Assembly: GCA_945861535.1 (NCBI GenBank)
Contig: CAMAUZ010000005.1
Span: 116,037 to 180,036, forward strand
Direction: 5' to 3'
Length of the DNA: 64,000 nucleotides
Origin: Akkermansia muciniphila
GTDB lineage: Bacteria; Verrucomicrobiota; Verrucomicrobiia; Limisphaerales; BJHT01
Position numbers and translations under genes: made by a program. Each line of letters opens with the position of its first letter. The first letter of the stretch is position 1. Below, piece by piece: positions 26,601-35,468 of the stretch. The notes under the pieces are model-generated. The model worked only from the letters and a program-made list of their open reading frames with translations, ran no database searches and was not told where the DNA came from.

Positions 26601-29027
26601 GCCCCCGTCGATCCGCTGATGAACGAGCGCATCGAAGTCCTCGAGGCCAAGTCCGGCAAAATCATCCAGGAACTTCCCCTCACCGGTGTCGGCGAACCCG
26701 GCCACGAATGGTCCCCCGGCAACCTCCTCGCCTTCAATCCGCGCGGCGAACTCTTCGCCACCGCCGGCGAAAAACTCCTCCGCCTCGATCTCACCGGCGG
26801 CCCGCACACCACGCTCGCCACCGATCTTCTCAAGCCGACCGCCATCACCGCCGACGTGCAGGGCAATCTCTACGTCTTCGATGTTTCCCCCGAGCGCCGC
26901 CACATCCACGTCTATGCGCCCGATGGCAAATTCCTTCGCACCATCGGCACGCCCGGCGGCTACCAACCCGGCCCGTGGGATCCGCAGCGCCTCAACCACA
27001 TCACCGCCCTCGCCGCCGACAGCGCCGGCCATCTGTGGGCCGTCGATTGGACCTACTGGCCCAAGCGCATCAGCCAGTGGACCACCGCCGGCAAGCATCT
27101 GAAGGACTTCTTCGGCCCCACCGCGTACGGCAGCGGCGGCGCGCTCGATCCGTGGGACAAACGCCGCCTCTTCTACGGACCGCTCGAATTCGAACTCGAC
27201 TGGACCACCGGCAAAACCCGGTTGAAAAATCTCACCTGGACCGGCACCACGCGCGCCGGCGACATCCCCATCCGCGTGCAGGGCCGCGATTATCTCGTCA
27301 CCAGCTTCCACGTCCACGGCCCCGAGCAATCCTACGGCGCGGTCTATCTCCACACCGGCGACCGCTTGAAATTCGTCGCCGCCGTCGGCCAGGCCAACGG
27401 CTTCGAGCCTTTCGCCGACCGCCAGCTCCTCGCGCAACTCGGCACGCCCGTGCTCGCGAATTTCAAATTCATCTTCACCGACCGCAACGGCGACGGCGCG
27501 GTGCAAGCCGACGAAATCGTCCTCACGCCCAAGCCCGCCGACATGAACGGCGTCACGCCCTTCCAATCCGATCTCAGCGTGCAGGCCGGCCGCGTGCGCT
27601 GGGTCGTGAAGGAATTTCTCCCGAACGGCACGCCCGTTTATGAAGAGCAAAACGTCGCCGCCCTCGCGGGCAAAGGCCGCGCCTTCATCCGCCTCGACAA
27701 CGGCAACTACCATCGCCTCGGCGGCGACCGGCACGGCGAGGGCCTGTTCACGCCCACCGGCGACCAGCTCTGGAGCTACGCCAGCGAAGGCCCGGGCGTG
27801 CAGCAAAACACCAAGCCCTGGCGGCCCGACCAGGTCGTCTCGCAATTCGCGTGGGTCGGCCACGACACCGCGCCCGCCGGCGATCTCGGCGAGTTCGTCG
27901 TCGTCCACGCCAACTACGGCGCGTGGAACATCTGGACCGCCGACGGCCTCTTCGCCGGACAGATTTTCCGCGACCTCCGCACGCCCGCCGCGCAGGCCTG
28001 GAGCATGCCCGAGCGCCCGCGCGGGATGCGCCTCGACGACGCCACCGCGGGCCAGGAACATTTCTGGGGCTGGTTCACCCGCAGTCGCGCCGACAACAAA
28101 TATTACGTCGTCGCCGGACACAACCACGCCAGCGTCCTCGAAGTCACCGGCCTCGACCGCTTCAAGCGCTTCGGCGGCGAGCTCACGATCACCGCCGCCG
28201 ACCTCCAAAAAGCCCAGGACTGGGAACGCCAGCACGAACAACGCCTCGTCTATCAGCGCGCCCCCGTGCTCGATTCCTACCGCTTCGAGACCCCGCCGAA
28301 AATCGACGGCAACCTCGCTGACTGGCCCTTCGTCAGCGCCGAAATCGACGACGTGAAATTCCGCATCGGCCACGACGACCAGCACCTTTACGTCGCCTAC
28401 GAAGTCCGCGGCCAGGGACCGTTCCGCAACACCGGCACACAATGGGACCGCCTCTTCAAAACCGGCGCGTCCGTCGATCTCCAGCTCGCCCTCGACCCCG
28501 CCGCGCCCGAGGACCGCCAGGCCCCCGTAGCCGGCGACCAACGCCTCCTCCTCACCGTCATGGGCGACGAACCCGCCGCCGTCCTCTACCAATCCACCGT
28601 CCCCGGCACGCCTGCGGACAAAGTCTGGCGCGCCGTGTCGCCCGTCGCCGAAGTTACCTTCGACCGCGTCACCCGCCTCACCGGCGTCCGCCTCGCCCAC
28701 GCCCGCATGTTCGAAGATCGCGGCTACCTCGTCGAAGCCGCCATCCCCTTGAAAGCCCTCGGCCTCACCATCCGCCCCAACCTCCGCCTCAAATTCGACT
28801 GGGGCATCCTCGCCAGCGGCCGCGACGGCAACGAAGTCCTGCGCCGTATTTATTGGTCCAACCAAGCCACCACCGTCGTCGCCGACGCCCCCAGCGAAGC
28901 CCGCCTCCACCCCAACCTCTGGGGCCACCTCCGCTTCCACGCCGCCCCCGCCTCCAGCCAAGCCGATCCGACCGCCAAAAAGAGCAAAGACAAGGGCTTC
29001 GATGACCTGCTGAACGAGCTGAAATAG
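23700..29027 (+). CDS. Giant secreted multidomain protein (FlgD-Ig, NHL-like propeller, CBM9-like)
   Basis: About 1775 residues. A GTG at 23700 was chosen because it begins a plausible signal peptide (SLLLLVLLTALTLDA); a TTG at 23691 is an alternative. Visible parts: a FlgD-like Ig fold at about 380-440 (KVTLVVDSADGHRVRNL, PGTYRWKA), NHL/beta-propeller-like repeats at about 995-1170 (NPRGELFATAGEKLLRLD, DVQGNLYVFD), an EF-hand-like loop DRNGDGAVQADE near 1261, and a C-terminal CBM9/DOMON-like domain from about 1532 (PPKIDGNLADWPF). Probably an exported carbohydrate-binding protein. The last 245 codons are duplicated at 35469. Confidence 0.8.
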   Translation: MKHPVAPACAISPSLRRSVPLSLLLLVLLTALTLDAAPFDPAFKPDALDLAASAAFRDQQSAPVPAETLHRALGFTNDGPRWQAPPSVNPRAPGTVHFRIALKKPVPIGSLLGGVGQLRVLKADAPFPGDPNNDAHWLALETPTGQNSPRCTPLPSALETRAILCTVPRASDQTRLDFLRPLAARLFSVTPRAIANADGEFTPASLVTRDHGGRGWRNSGKDQKGVNPRPPISDLEPAWFILSWRKTSAAGAVAESNRETPRLVGLLADDAQTFERIKLFTFQGPDSINPAAGTRDEWKALPATIQNAAPGRWITFAPLTTRGLKIEITKAGRDPQLASLDCLQAFIDLGDEPAPDELRVVKKSTLFPPTAIDYSLATPGKVTLVVDSADGHRVRNLIANIERPAGPLAEHWDLKDEQGRYVSPGTYRWKAITHPPLELRYEMTAYPNVGDHFPDRAPWLSGANGPHGWLADHSPPRAACVAGDKVFLGAPVAESGVSLIETDTDGKKLWGYHSFEAFTGAWWLASDGQTVFSAAPANNFARQRGLDARTEGIWGIDVATKAVRTVALLPPTNTRNRGLQGLAARDGKVYMAIRAPENWLVNAAAPADVDIQNCVPGYLAKRKERFAYEVVPDPRDDFLRLFRLGNNPPGYGPGNGLTFIESTRGAARQQHVVLAFHQPVALGSVVFPYPQNQPWLVKLSLLKPGAPYPPNADDAKQWLPFSTTDTNVWAVWSAPENTKTRALRITFQRGADDLIADLDDAGKTAPTVDLDSPTTGKKRTSKDDLWFGAIEGMKLLARRFARVPVTEKIRVSSGKLDADGVWDAQRTAPVSEADPGIYLMEWREPQPLRGIAIQQMHAKRAVLEAYTGASPTPPLAAADGWEKVGEFTQARHYHHSGFPSHNGNARYFDSYVDFGREVRTRALRVRVVEQFLVRDEYGFRADHGAQIIEPTRCRLYGVAPLRHLGGDAPVDPLMNERIEVLEAKSGKIIQELPLTGVGEPGHEWSPGNLLAFNPRGELFATAGEKLLRLDLTGGPHTTLATDLLKPTAITADVQGNLYVFDVSPERRHIHVYAPDGKFLRTIGTPGGYQPGPWDPQRLNHITALAADSAGHLWAVDWTYWPKRISQWTTAGKHLKDFFGPTAYGSGGALDPWDKRRLFYGPLEFELDWTTGKTRLKNLTWTGTTRAGDIPIRVQGRDYLVTSFHVHGPEQSYGAVYLHTGDRLKFVAAVGQANGFEPFADRQLLAQLGTPVLANFKFIFTDRNGDGAVQADEIVLTPKPADMNGVTPFQSDLSVQAGRVRWVVKEFLPNGTPVYEEQNVAALAGKGRAFIRLDNGNYHRLGGDRHGEGLFTPTGDQLWSYASEGPGVQQNTKPWRPDQVVSQFAWVGHDTAPAGDLGEFVVVHANYGAWNIWTADGLFAGQIFRDLRTPAAQAWSMPERPRGMRLDDATAGQEHFWGWFTRSRADNKYYVVAGHNHASVLEVTGLDRFKRFGGELTITAADLQKAQDWERQHEQRLVYQRAPVLDSYRFETPPKIDGNLADWPFVSAEIDDVKFRIGHDDQHLYVAYEVRGQGPFRNTGTQWDRLFKTGASVDLQLALDPAAPEDRQAPVAGDQRLLLTVMGDEPAAVLYQSTVPGTPADKVWRAVSPVAEVTFDRVTRLTGVRLAHARMFEDRGYLVEAAIPLKALGLTIRPNLRLKFDWGILASGRDGNEVLRRIYWSNQATTVVADAPSEARLHPNLWGHLRFHAAPASSQADPTAKKSKDKGFDDLLNELK

Positions 29028-29060
29028 CGCCCGGTAGGGACGCGTTGCGCGCGTCCGTGA
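28293..29060 (+). repeat. Direct duplication, copy 1 (3' end of giant gene)
   Basis: This segment recurs at 35469-36237 at an offset of 7176 bases, without an indel up to the stop codon and, over the stretches compared by eye, with only a few per cent substitutions. The homology continues about 30 bases past the stop (gtagggacgcgt). It frames the methyltransferase/IS region. Confidence 0.9.
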
Positions 29061-29209
29061 CTTTTCCCCGACCAGCGTCCGCATTTTCGCCGAACCCCAT
29101 GAAACTCTCTCGGCACACCTTAATCGAGAGGCCACAAGCAGCGGCTCCCATCTGCATCTTGGTTGGACATGCAGGCACCGGTCTAGTTTGATTCCGCGCG
29201 ACTTAGCGC

Positions 29210-32053
29210 ATGAGCAATCCTGGACAATGGCTGTTGAATCTCGGTGGTGCCGACGGCGCTGCGGTGGATGGCCTCGTGCCAGTTCAGGGCTTCGTCAAAG
29301 CCGATCACACTCCCGAAGAAGTCGCGGTTCTTGAGAAGGCCGCAGATTACGGTGCCCAGGCCGTATTCTTCGAAGCGCCCCGCGACGGTAAACCGCCGGT
29401 GGCACAGGCGTTCATCTACCGCTCCGACGGGCCGGCCATAGACCCCGAGTTCCCCGAGTTGCATCGGAAGTTGTGGAGTTGGGGAGGAGTTCCGCTCGTG
29501 TATCGCGTCACCGCCGGTCTGGTTCAGCTATTCCGCTGCGCGCATCGCCCGGACTTTGAAAAAAAAGGCGAGAAGGTCTTCAAACCATTCAAGACATTGC
29601 GAGCCGCCGGTCAGATCGCCAACGATCCATGGTGGGATGAACACCGGCTTCGCACGGGGACGCTCTGGGATGATCCGAAAGCCTGCAAACTACTCCTCTC
29701 CAGCAGGCAGGCCGCACAGAAGACTCTCATTTACGCGGTTAAGAAGCTCCATGAAGACTTGGTGACGAAAACCAGCTTGCCCAAGCTGCTAAAGCGAAAA
29801 CTGCTCATCCTGTCTGTGCTCATTGCGTATCTCGAAGCCAGAAAGGTTTTCGAGGACGGCTTTTTCAAACGTTACCTGCCTGAGGCGGATCAGTTCTTTC
29901 AAGTCCTCGCCGACGGGCCAGCGCTTGTCAGGCTGCTGGATAACTTGGAGGAGCGCTTCAATAGGCATGTGTTCACGCTCAAGGCGGAAGAACGCGCAGC
30001 TCTGCTAGCCAGCCAGCAACTCGCGAGCTTCGCCCAACTCGTGGAAGGCCGCCAGGAGGCGGGGGGCCAGCTTACCCTCTGGAAGCGCTATTCGTTTGCG
30101 GACCTGCCGGTGGAACTCATCAGCCACATCTATCAACTCTTCGTCAACGACGCGGCGGTGTCGGTCTATACTCCCCACCTTGTCGTCCGCCTGATGCTGG
30201 GTGAAGTCTTGAGCTGGGAGCGGCTGGACCGCTTGGAGAAGAACGACGAGGTGATTCTGGATGGGGCCTGCGGTTCCGGCATTTTCCTCGTCGAGGCCTA
30301 CAAGCGGCTGGTCTTGCACTGGCGTTCTCGCAATGAGTGGAAGCGTCCGAATCAGACCACGCTCAAGAAGCTGCTCACGAGCCGTTTGCGTGGCGTGGAC
30401 CTGGACGAAGGGGCGGTCGAACTCACCGCGTTCAGCCTCTGCCTGGCGCTGTGCGATGCGCTGGAGCCAATGGAGATTCGTGCCAGCGTGAAACTCTTCC
30501 CGCGCTTGCAGGAAAAAACCCTGCACCAAAGCTGCTTCTTTGCCGCGCGCGAGGCGGGGACAGTTAAGGAAAGGATCGGTGTCATTGTTGGCAATCCACC
30601 TTTCGCCTCCAAACTCGGCACCGAGGGCGCGATGCGTGCCTATGACCGTTACCACGAAGCGCACGGGGAACTGCCCGACAAGCAAGTTGCCTATCTCTTT
30701 CTTCACGAATCCATGGAGATGCTGGCCCCTGGTGGCGTGCTCTCGATGCTCCAGCAGTACAACTTCCTCTACAACCAGCAGTCGCTCGGATTCCGACGGA
30801 AGTTTATCGAGCGTTGGGATGTCCGGGAGATTCTCGATTTCATTTCTGTTCGCGGCCTCTTCCAGAAAGGTGGCGCGGACACCAAGGTCGTGGTCGTCGT
30901 CGCCGAAGCGCAGCCGGCCCCGCCGAAACGGCAGATTCTCCACGCCACCTTCCGCCGCAGCGGCCGCACCGATGCCGAGCAGGGTTTCGACATTGATTAC
31001 TATGACATGCACTGGCTGCCACGGGAGCTGGTGCTCAGGAATGATCGTGTCTGGCGAGCGAACTTGGTTGGCGGGGGACGCGTCTTGGCATTTGTTGATC
31101 GGATGAGAAAGGTGCGGACTCTTGGCCAGTGGGCATCTGAATCTGATTCGATGGCATGTCCTGGTTTCTTTTTTGGTTCACATGGCGTCGCTGAATCAGG
31201 CCGATTCTTGTGGGGTAAGCCTTGCCTCAGGGAGACCGACCTCACCGAGAGCGGGATAGTCACCAATGTTTTCCCTTTAGTTGAGGAACGGCTCATTGAG
31301 CGGCCACGCGTTCCCGATTTGTATAAACCTCCCCTGCTCTTGATCCGTTTGCAGATGGATCTTCATCACGACATTTGGACCAAACATTTCCTCGCGTTCC
31401 AATGCGAAATTTTTGGCGTCTCTGGAACCTCACGGCCAAGGTCCGAAATCGAAGCTGCTGCAAGGTGGCTATCGGAATCAAAGCAGGTCTTGAAGGCGCT
31501 GGTGGCAGCAACGAGCTCGCGCCTTTTTGTGCGCAAGGCCACATCATGTGCTGCACAGGACATTCGCGCATTGCCATATCCAATCGATGGAACCCTCAGA
31601 CTTTCCCCTCACGAACATGTACTCGTCGCTGACATCGTTGACTACTACCGCGATCTCATCCGCCTCGGCGAAGACTCGGCCGCGATGAAAGAACGCGGCG
31701 ACCCAGCACTGCCCGCTTTCAACGCGATCTTCACCGCGCGAATCAACGGAGTTTACAAAAAGAACAAATTGCGTGCATTGGCTCCGCTCGTCTTGCCGGG
31801 AGTGATTTGTCAGCCTTACGTCTTCGGCAAAGGAGAAGTGGACTGGGACGAAGCTGAAGAGTTGAAAGGCAAGCTTGACGCCCTGCTGCGGGAGAGGCGA
31901 GGCGGTGGCCTCAACGTCACCCGCATCGCCCGGCTCTACGATGGGGCATGCATTTATTTGCTCAAGCCCGACCGCCTGCGCTACTGGCTGCGTTCCATCG
32001 CTCTGCGGGATGCCGATGAGACGTTGGCGGATTTGGCCGAGCAAGGATTCTAA
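29210..32053 (+). CDS. N6-adenine DNA methyltransferase (restriction-modification type)
   Basis: 947 residues. The SAM-binding motif I is ILDGACGSGIFLVEAY (about residue 348) and the catalytic motif IV is VGNPPFASKLG (about 461), the NPPF form of N6-adenine methylases. HESMEMLAPGGVLSML follows as in Eco57I-like enzymes. The C-terminal 300 residues should hold target recognition. The N-terminal 200 residues may be a degraded or divergent nuclease domain, which would make it type IIG-like, but I cannot point to a complete catalytic set. Its base composition is lower in GC than the flanking genes, suggesting transfer. It is followed after 8 bases by a putative nuclease gene. Confidence 0.85.
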   Translation: MSNPGQWLLNLGGADGAAVDGLVPVQGFVKADHTPEEVAVLEKAADYGAQAVFFEAPRDGKPPVAQAFIYRSDGPAIDPEFPELHRKLWSWGGVPLVYRVTAGLVQLFRCAHRPDFEKKGEKVFKPFKTLRAAGQIANDPWWDEHRLRTGTLWDDPKACKLLLSSRQAAQKTLIYAVKKLHEDLVTKTSLPKLLKRKLLILSVLIAYLEARKVFEDGFFKRYLPEADQFFQVLADGPALVRLLDNLEERFNRHVFTLKAEERAALLASQQLASFAQLVEGRQEAGGQLTLWKRYSFADLPVELISHIYQLFVNDAAVSVYTPHLVVRLMLGEVLSWERLDRLEKNDEVILDGACGSGIFLVEAYKRLVLHWRSRNEWKRPNQTTLKKLLTSRLRGVDLDEGAVELTAFSLCLALCDALEPMEIRASVKLFPRLQEKTLHQSCFFAAREAGTVKERIGVIVGNPPFASKLGTEGAMRAYDRYHEAHGELPDKQVAYLFLHESMEMLAPGGVLSMLQQYNFLYNQQSLGFRRKFIERWDVREILDFISVRGLFQKGGADTKVVVVVAEAQPAPPKRQILHATFRRSGRTDAEQGFDIDYYDMHWLPRELVLRNDRVWRANLVGGGRVLAFVDRMRKVRTLGQWASESDSMACPGFFFGSHGVAESGRFLWGKPCLRETDLTESGIVTNVFPLVEERLIERPRVPDLYKPPLLLIRLQMDLHHDIWTKHFLAFQCEIFGVSGTSRPRSEIEAAARWLSESKQVLKALVAATSSRLFVRKATSCAAQDIRALPYPIDGTLRLSPHEHVLVADIVDYYRDLIRLGEDSAAMKERGDPALPAFNAIFTARINGVYKKNKLRALAPLVLPGVICQPYVFGKGEVDWDEAEELKGKLDALLRERRGGGLNVTRIARLYDGACIYLLKPDRLRYWLRSIALRDADETLADLAEQGF

Positions 32054-32061
32054 CTTCCAAA

Positions 32062-32778
32062 ATGCTGGCCGATAGTTCCAACGACGTTCAAGCAGGCCGG
32101 CTCGACCGGGTCCTACACCTGCCAGCGACAGCGAAGTTGGAACTTTTGGAGTTCATCGCGCAGGAACTACCTCGCTGGCGCGACCATCCGGAACGGCCCG
32201 GCAAGCAAAGTGAAACTGCGCTAACAGAGCACTTGTGCAGTTGTCTCAACTCCGCCACCTACCACTCGGATGTATGGAGCCATATTCAGTTCCAAACCGA
32301 AACGGGGGACGAAACTCATGGTGGTAGGAAGATCGATCTAACCGTGAAGCCCCGTGCGGCGACAATTACCATCGAAGGTCGGCGTCACACTATGTTCGAC
32401 CCTCTCTTTCCGATTGAATGCAAGCGCCTGCCCACGCCGAAGGAAACGGGGCGGGACGAACGCGAATATGTCATCACCGAACCGGGTACCACGGGCGGTA
32501 TCCAACGTTTCAAGTTTGGCTATCACGGAGCCACTCATAAGTTTGCCGCGATGATCGCCTATGTGCAGGAACAGTCCTTCGACCATTGGCTGGAACAGGT
32601 GAACGGCTGGATTCGGGCGCTTGCGGTGGAGGCCAACTCCTTGTGGAGTGATTCCGATGTCGTCCAGCTTCTGAAGAGCGATTCAAGCGCAGGACTACGC
32701 ACACTTGCTTCCCGCCATCGCCGAGCCGGCCGGCTCGACGACTGTGAATTACGCCATCTTTGGGTCAAGATGCACTGA
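32062..32778 (+). CDS. Putative PD-(D/E)XK restriction endonuclease partner
   Basis: 238 residues. A D-x(n)-E-x-K core is visible: KIDLTVKP (Asp) followed about 22 residues later by FPIECKRLP (Glu-Cys-Lys), preceded by the conserved-looking HGGRKID. This is the layout of PD-(D/E)XK nucleases. A WLEQVNGWIRALA helix follows. It is the second gene of a two-gene cassette with the methyltransferase (8-base gap), so it most likely cuts DNA the methyltransferase would protect. I do not know a named family for it. Confidence 0.6.
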   Translation: MLADSSNDVQAGRLDRVLHLPATAKLELLEFIAQELPRWRDHPERPGKQSETALTEHLCSCLNSATYHSDVWSHIQFQTETGDETHGGRKIDLTVKPRAATITIEGRRHTMFDPLFPIECKRLPTPKETGRDEREYVITEPGTTGGIQRFKFGYHGATHKFAAMIAYVQEQSFDHWLEQVNGWIRALAVEANSLWSDSDVVQLLKSDSSAGLRTLASRHRRAGRLDDCELRHLWVKMH

Positions 32779-32866
32779 TCGTTGGGGCCATGCTGGCCAA
32801 CGGAATCCAATGCGGCGGACTGGTTCAAGCTTCACAAGGTCTAACCGGAGCCGCCAGAGATTACGG

Positions 32867-33121
32867 CTAGAGCATCCGTCGGTCTTCTTGAGCTACGCGG
32901 TGAAGGGCTTCCTCGACGACCTCTACGCGACGCTGGTGGTGAAGCTGGCGGACTGCCGGTAATTCACGCTCAAGGAACTCTGGCGCGACGCCGCGGACTT
33001 CGTGACGCTGGCGGACGATCACCACATGGGGACCGGGCGTGTGACGCAGCTCGAATTCACCGGCGAACGCCTCGGCCTGACCAGCGTGCGCCGCTGGCGG
33101 GACAAGCTGCTGGCGAAGTAA
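32867..33121 (+). pseudogene. Relic of a broken plus-strand gene
   Basis: The frame reads SYAVKGFLDDLYATLVVKLADCR, then TAA at about 32960, then continues in the same frame FTLKELWRDAADFVTLAD ... VRRWRDKLLAK to the stop at 33119-33121. The helical, charged, protein-like composition on both sides of the stop suggests a decayed gene whose 5' part is missing. I do not recognise the family with certainty. Confidence 0.45.
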
Positions 33122-33637
33122 CCGCCCCAGCAGCCGCCGACGTGAGGTGGCGGACACCCCCGCCCACCGCCCGATCCGTCTGCCAAAGCACCCCCCTCCA
33201 TTTTCGGGTACGATGGCCCCATGCTGCACGGTTTCGGCGCTCGAGTTCTCCTCACGTCGTCTCCTACAAGAAAGCAGGCGTGCGCTCGGGTTCTCTGCAT
33301 GTCGGCGGAGGCAGCGTTCCGGCGAACGCGTCTTGGCCGACCTGAATCTGAACCCCAATCCCCGAAACGGCTTTGGCAAAGGAATGGAGGCAAAGGAATG
33401 AAAACCAAAAGTTTCCTCGTCCCCATTCCTTTGCCTCCATTCCTTTGCCAGATCGCCCCTGCCCCATTCCCGGGGGACCCGCGGCACCGCGCTACCCGCC
33501 GCCCACAGAGTACGTTGGCCGCATGCTGCGCTGTCTCGGCGCTCGGGTTCTCCTCGCGTCGGCTCCCGCGAGCCAAACTCGCGGGTGAGGCGCACACGCT
33601 TCCAATCCTTGTAGGAGTCGAGGTAACGAGACTCTAA
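33122..33637. repeat. Repeat-rich region with a perfect 27-bp inverted repeat
   Basis: Holds a gccgccgacgtgaggtggcg element (33133), a perfect 27-bp inverted repeat with arms 33374-33400 and 33424-33450 (each arm contains two ggcaaaggaatg-type words, loop 23 bases), and two related segments near 33222 and 33522 (atgctgc ... cggcgctcg). Just before the insertion sequence lies gtaggagtcgaggtaacgag (33611), whose inverted relative ctcgtcacctcgactcctac is at 35074. No intact gene. Confidence 0.7.
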
Positions 33638-34942
33638 GGGAATGTCAGGAAATAAGTGTCGCATTTTGGGCGGCTATTTTGGCAGCAGCGAGTAATTCCA
33701 TTCGCCGTGAAACTTAGCGGGTTCGAGGCGCAGCTTGGCCATTTCCTCGTCGCTGATCTTGGTTCCTGCCGGATAGCTGGCGGGGTCGAGTTCGGCATGC
33801 ACCCGCAGGCCTTTGCGATTCCGCGTGGCGGCGATGAGTTGCACGATGACTTCATGGCTGCGCAGCGGCTTGCCGCGCCAGTTCTGGCTGATGAAGGAGA
33901 AGAGTCGGTGCTCGATTTTGTTCCACTTGCTCGTGCCGGGCGGCAGATGGCAGACGTCGATCCGCAGGCCGCTGGCCCCGGCAAAGGCTTGCAGTTCCCG
34001 TTTCCAGAGCCGGTTGCGCGAGCCGTTGCTGCCGCCGCCATCGGCGGTGATGAGCAGGTGTGTGGCTTTGGGATAGAGCGCCGCGCCCATGCCTGTCCAC
34101 CAGTGGCGGATGGTGCTCACGGCAAACGCGGCGGTGTCATGATCGGTGCCGACGCTCACCCAGCCGCGATTGTGCGCCAGATCATAGACGCCGTAGGGGG
34201 TGGCGCGGCCCAGCGCGGGGATGAGGAAGTCATGCACGCGCACGGCTTCGGGCTGGCCTTTAGGATGCCATTCGCGCCCGCTGTTCTTGAAGTCGCCCAC
34301 CAACTCCTTCTTCTTGGTGTCCACGGAGATGACCGGCTGGCCGGCGGCCTGCGCCGCCCGGATGCGCTTGTTGATGTGCGCAAACTGGGCATCGCGATCC
34401 GGATGGGTGCCGCCTTCGCGCGTTTTGACGTTGGCTTGCAAGCTGTAGCCTTCGCTGGCGAGGAGTTCGGCCACGAGCTGGTGACTCGCACGCAGTCCGC
34501 GCGCTTGGAGTTCAGCGGCGAGGTGCCGCACGCTCTTGGAAGTCCAGCGCAACGGGTTCTCCGGGTCGCCGCGGGTGGCGGGCTCCACCAGGGTGCGCAA
34601 CTCGGGGAGCAGGCGCGGGTCTTTGTCGACGGACTTTTTGCGGCCACCGCCGCGGCGCCGGATGCGCACGAGCGTGGACTGGCTCTTGCGTGTGCGCCGT
34701 TGCCGGAGTTCGCGCGCGCCCACAGCGATGGCGCGGCGCGAGACTCCCGTGCTCCGTTCCACGGCCACCGCGCCGCCATGCCCCAAAGCCGCCGCCTCGG
34801 CGGCTGCCCACAGCCGCCGGTGACGTTCATCCAAATGCGGGGAGAGTTGTTTGAAACGTTGCTCGATTTGCGTGGTGTCGTGCATGGGCTGCCACTTACA
34901 CCTTGGTCGCATAAAATGCGACACTTATTTCCTGACAGGCCC
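33638..34942 (-). mobile_element. ISAzo13-family insertion sequence
   Basis: 1305 bases with 30-bp terminal inverted repeats (33638-33667 and 34913-34942) that differ at two positions near the tips and share the core TGTCAGGAAATAAGTGTCGC. TAA flanks both ends (33635-33637 and 34943-34945), consistent with a 3-bp target duplication. It carries one transposase gene of the ISAzo13 (Rhodopirellula-type DDE) family. It looks complete and therefore recently active. Confidence 0.88.
33674..34885 (-). CDS. ISAzo13-family transposase
   Basis: 403 residues from the ATG at 34885 (MHDTTQIEQRF); an upstream in-frame ATG at 34924 lies in the terminal repeat and is less likely. The DDE residues are visible in VISVDTKKKELVGDF, LLITADGGGSNGSRNR and GTSKWNKIEHRLFSFI. 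The N-terminal helix-turn-helix part contains GVSRRAIAVGARELR and a basic RRRGGGRKK stretch. It moves the surrounding insertion sequence by recognising its terminal repeats. Confidence 0.93.
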   Translation of the reverse strand: MHDTTQIEQRFKQLSPHLDERHRRLWAAAEAAALGHGGAVAVERSTGVSRRAIAVGARELRQRRTRKSQSTLVRIRRRGGGRKKSVDKDPRLLPELRTLVEPATRGDPENPLRWTSKSVRHLAAELQARGLRASHQLVAELLASEGYSLQANVKTREGGTHPDRDAQFAHINKRIRAAQAAGQPVISVDTKKKELVGDFKNSGREWHPKGQPEAVRVHDFLIPALGRATPYGVYDLAHNRGWVSVGTDHDTAAFAVSTIRHWWTGMGAALYPKATHLLITADGGGSNGSRNRLWKRELQAFAGASGLRIDVCHLPPGTSKWNKIEHRLFSFISQNWRGKPLRSHEVIVQLIAATRNRKGLRVHAELDPASYPAGTKISDEEMAKLRLEPAKFHGEWNYSLLPK

Positions 34943-34945
34943 TAA

Positions 34946-35119
34946 CCTCCTTCCACGAACGGCCCGCCCAACAACACCCCAAGCCGCGTCTTGCAACCAA
35001 GTTCCGATCCCACACGCTTCGTCCATGTCAGCCCGCGAGACTCAGTCCGCTGCTCGCGCAGAAGAGGTCAGAGTCTCGTCACCTCGACTCCTACAAAGGC
35101 GGGCAGGTCGCGCTCGCAC
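34946..35119. other. Short gap with dispersed palindrome
   Basis: Contains ctcgtcacctcgactcctac (about 35074), the inverted relative of the element left of the IS (33611). No gene. Confidence 0.5.
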
Positions 35120-35468
35120 TCAGCGGAGCAGGCCGTGATTCGCCTTCAGCCACGCTTCGGCGGTGCGGTAGTCGGGACAGACCTCCTCGACGCAGCGCCA
35201 GTAGCGGGCCGAGTGGTTCATCTCCCGCAGGTGCATCAGCTCGTGGAGGATGATGTAGTCGCGGACGAACAGCGGCGTCTGGATGAGCCGCCAGTTGAGC
35301 GAGATGGTCCCGCGCGCCGAGCACGATCCCCAGCGCGAGCGCTGATTGCGCACGGTCACGCGCGTCACGCGGAGCTGGTGCTGCTGCGCCAGTTCGAGCG
35401 TGCGCGGGACCAGTTCGGCGACCACGAGCCGGTGAAGCTGCCGCTCGACGGCATGCCGCAGATTCGTG
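35120..35468 (-). pseudogene. Truncated YgjP/DUF45-type metallopeptidase
   Basis: The C-terminal about 115 residues of a zinc metalloprotease: RSRWGSCSARGTISLNWRL, then HELMHLREMNHSARYW (HExxH-like HELMH plus the downstream H), then PDYRTAEAWL to the stop. Family members are about 220-240 residues, so the N-terminal half is missing. The break coincides with the start of the duplicated CBM9-like segment at 35469. The frame stays open into that segment in antisense, which is not real protein. Confidence 0.75.

Noticed and set aside
26013..29135. 1040-codon minus-strand frame
   Set aside because: Antisense to the giant secreted protein, whose plus frame has a signal peptide and recognisable domains.
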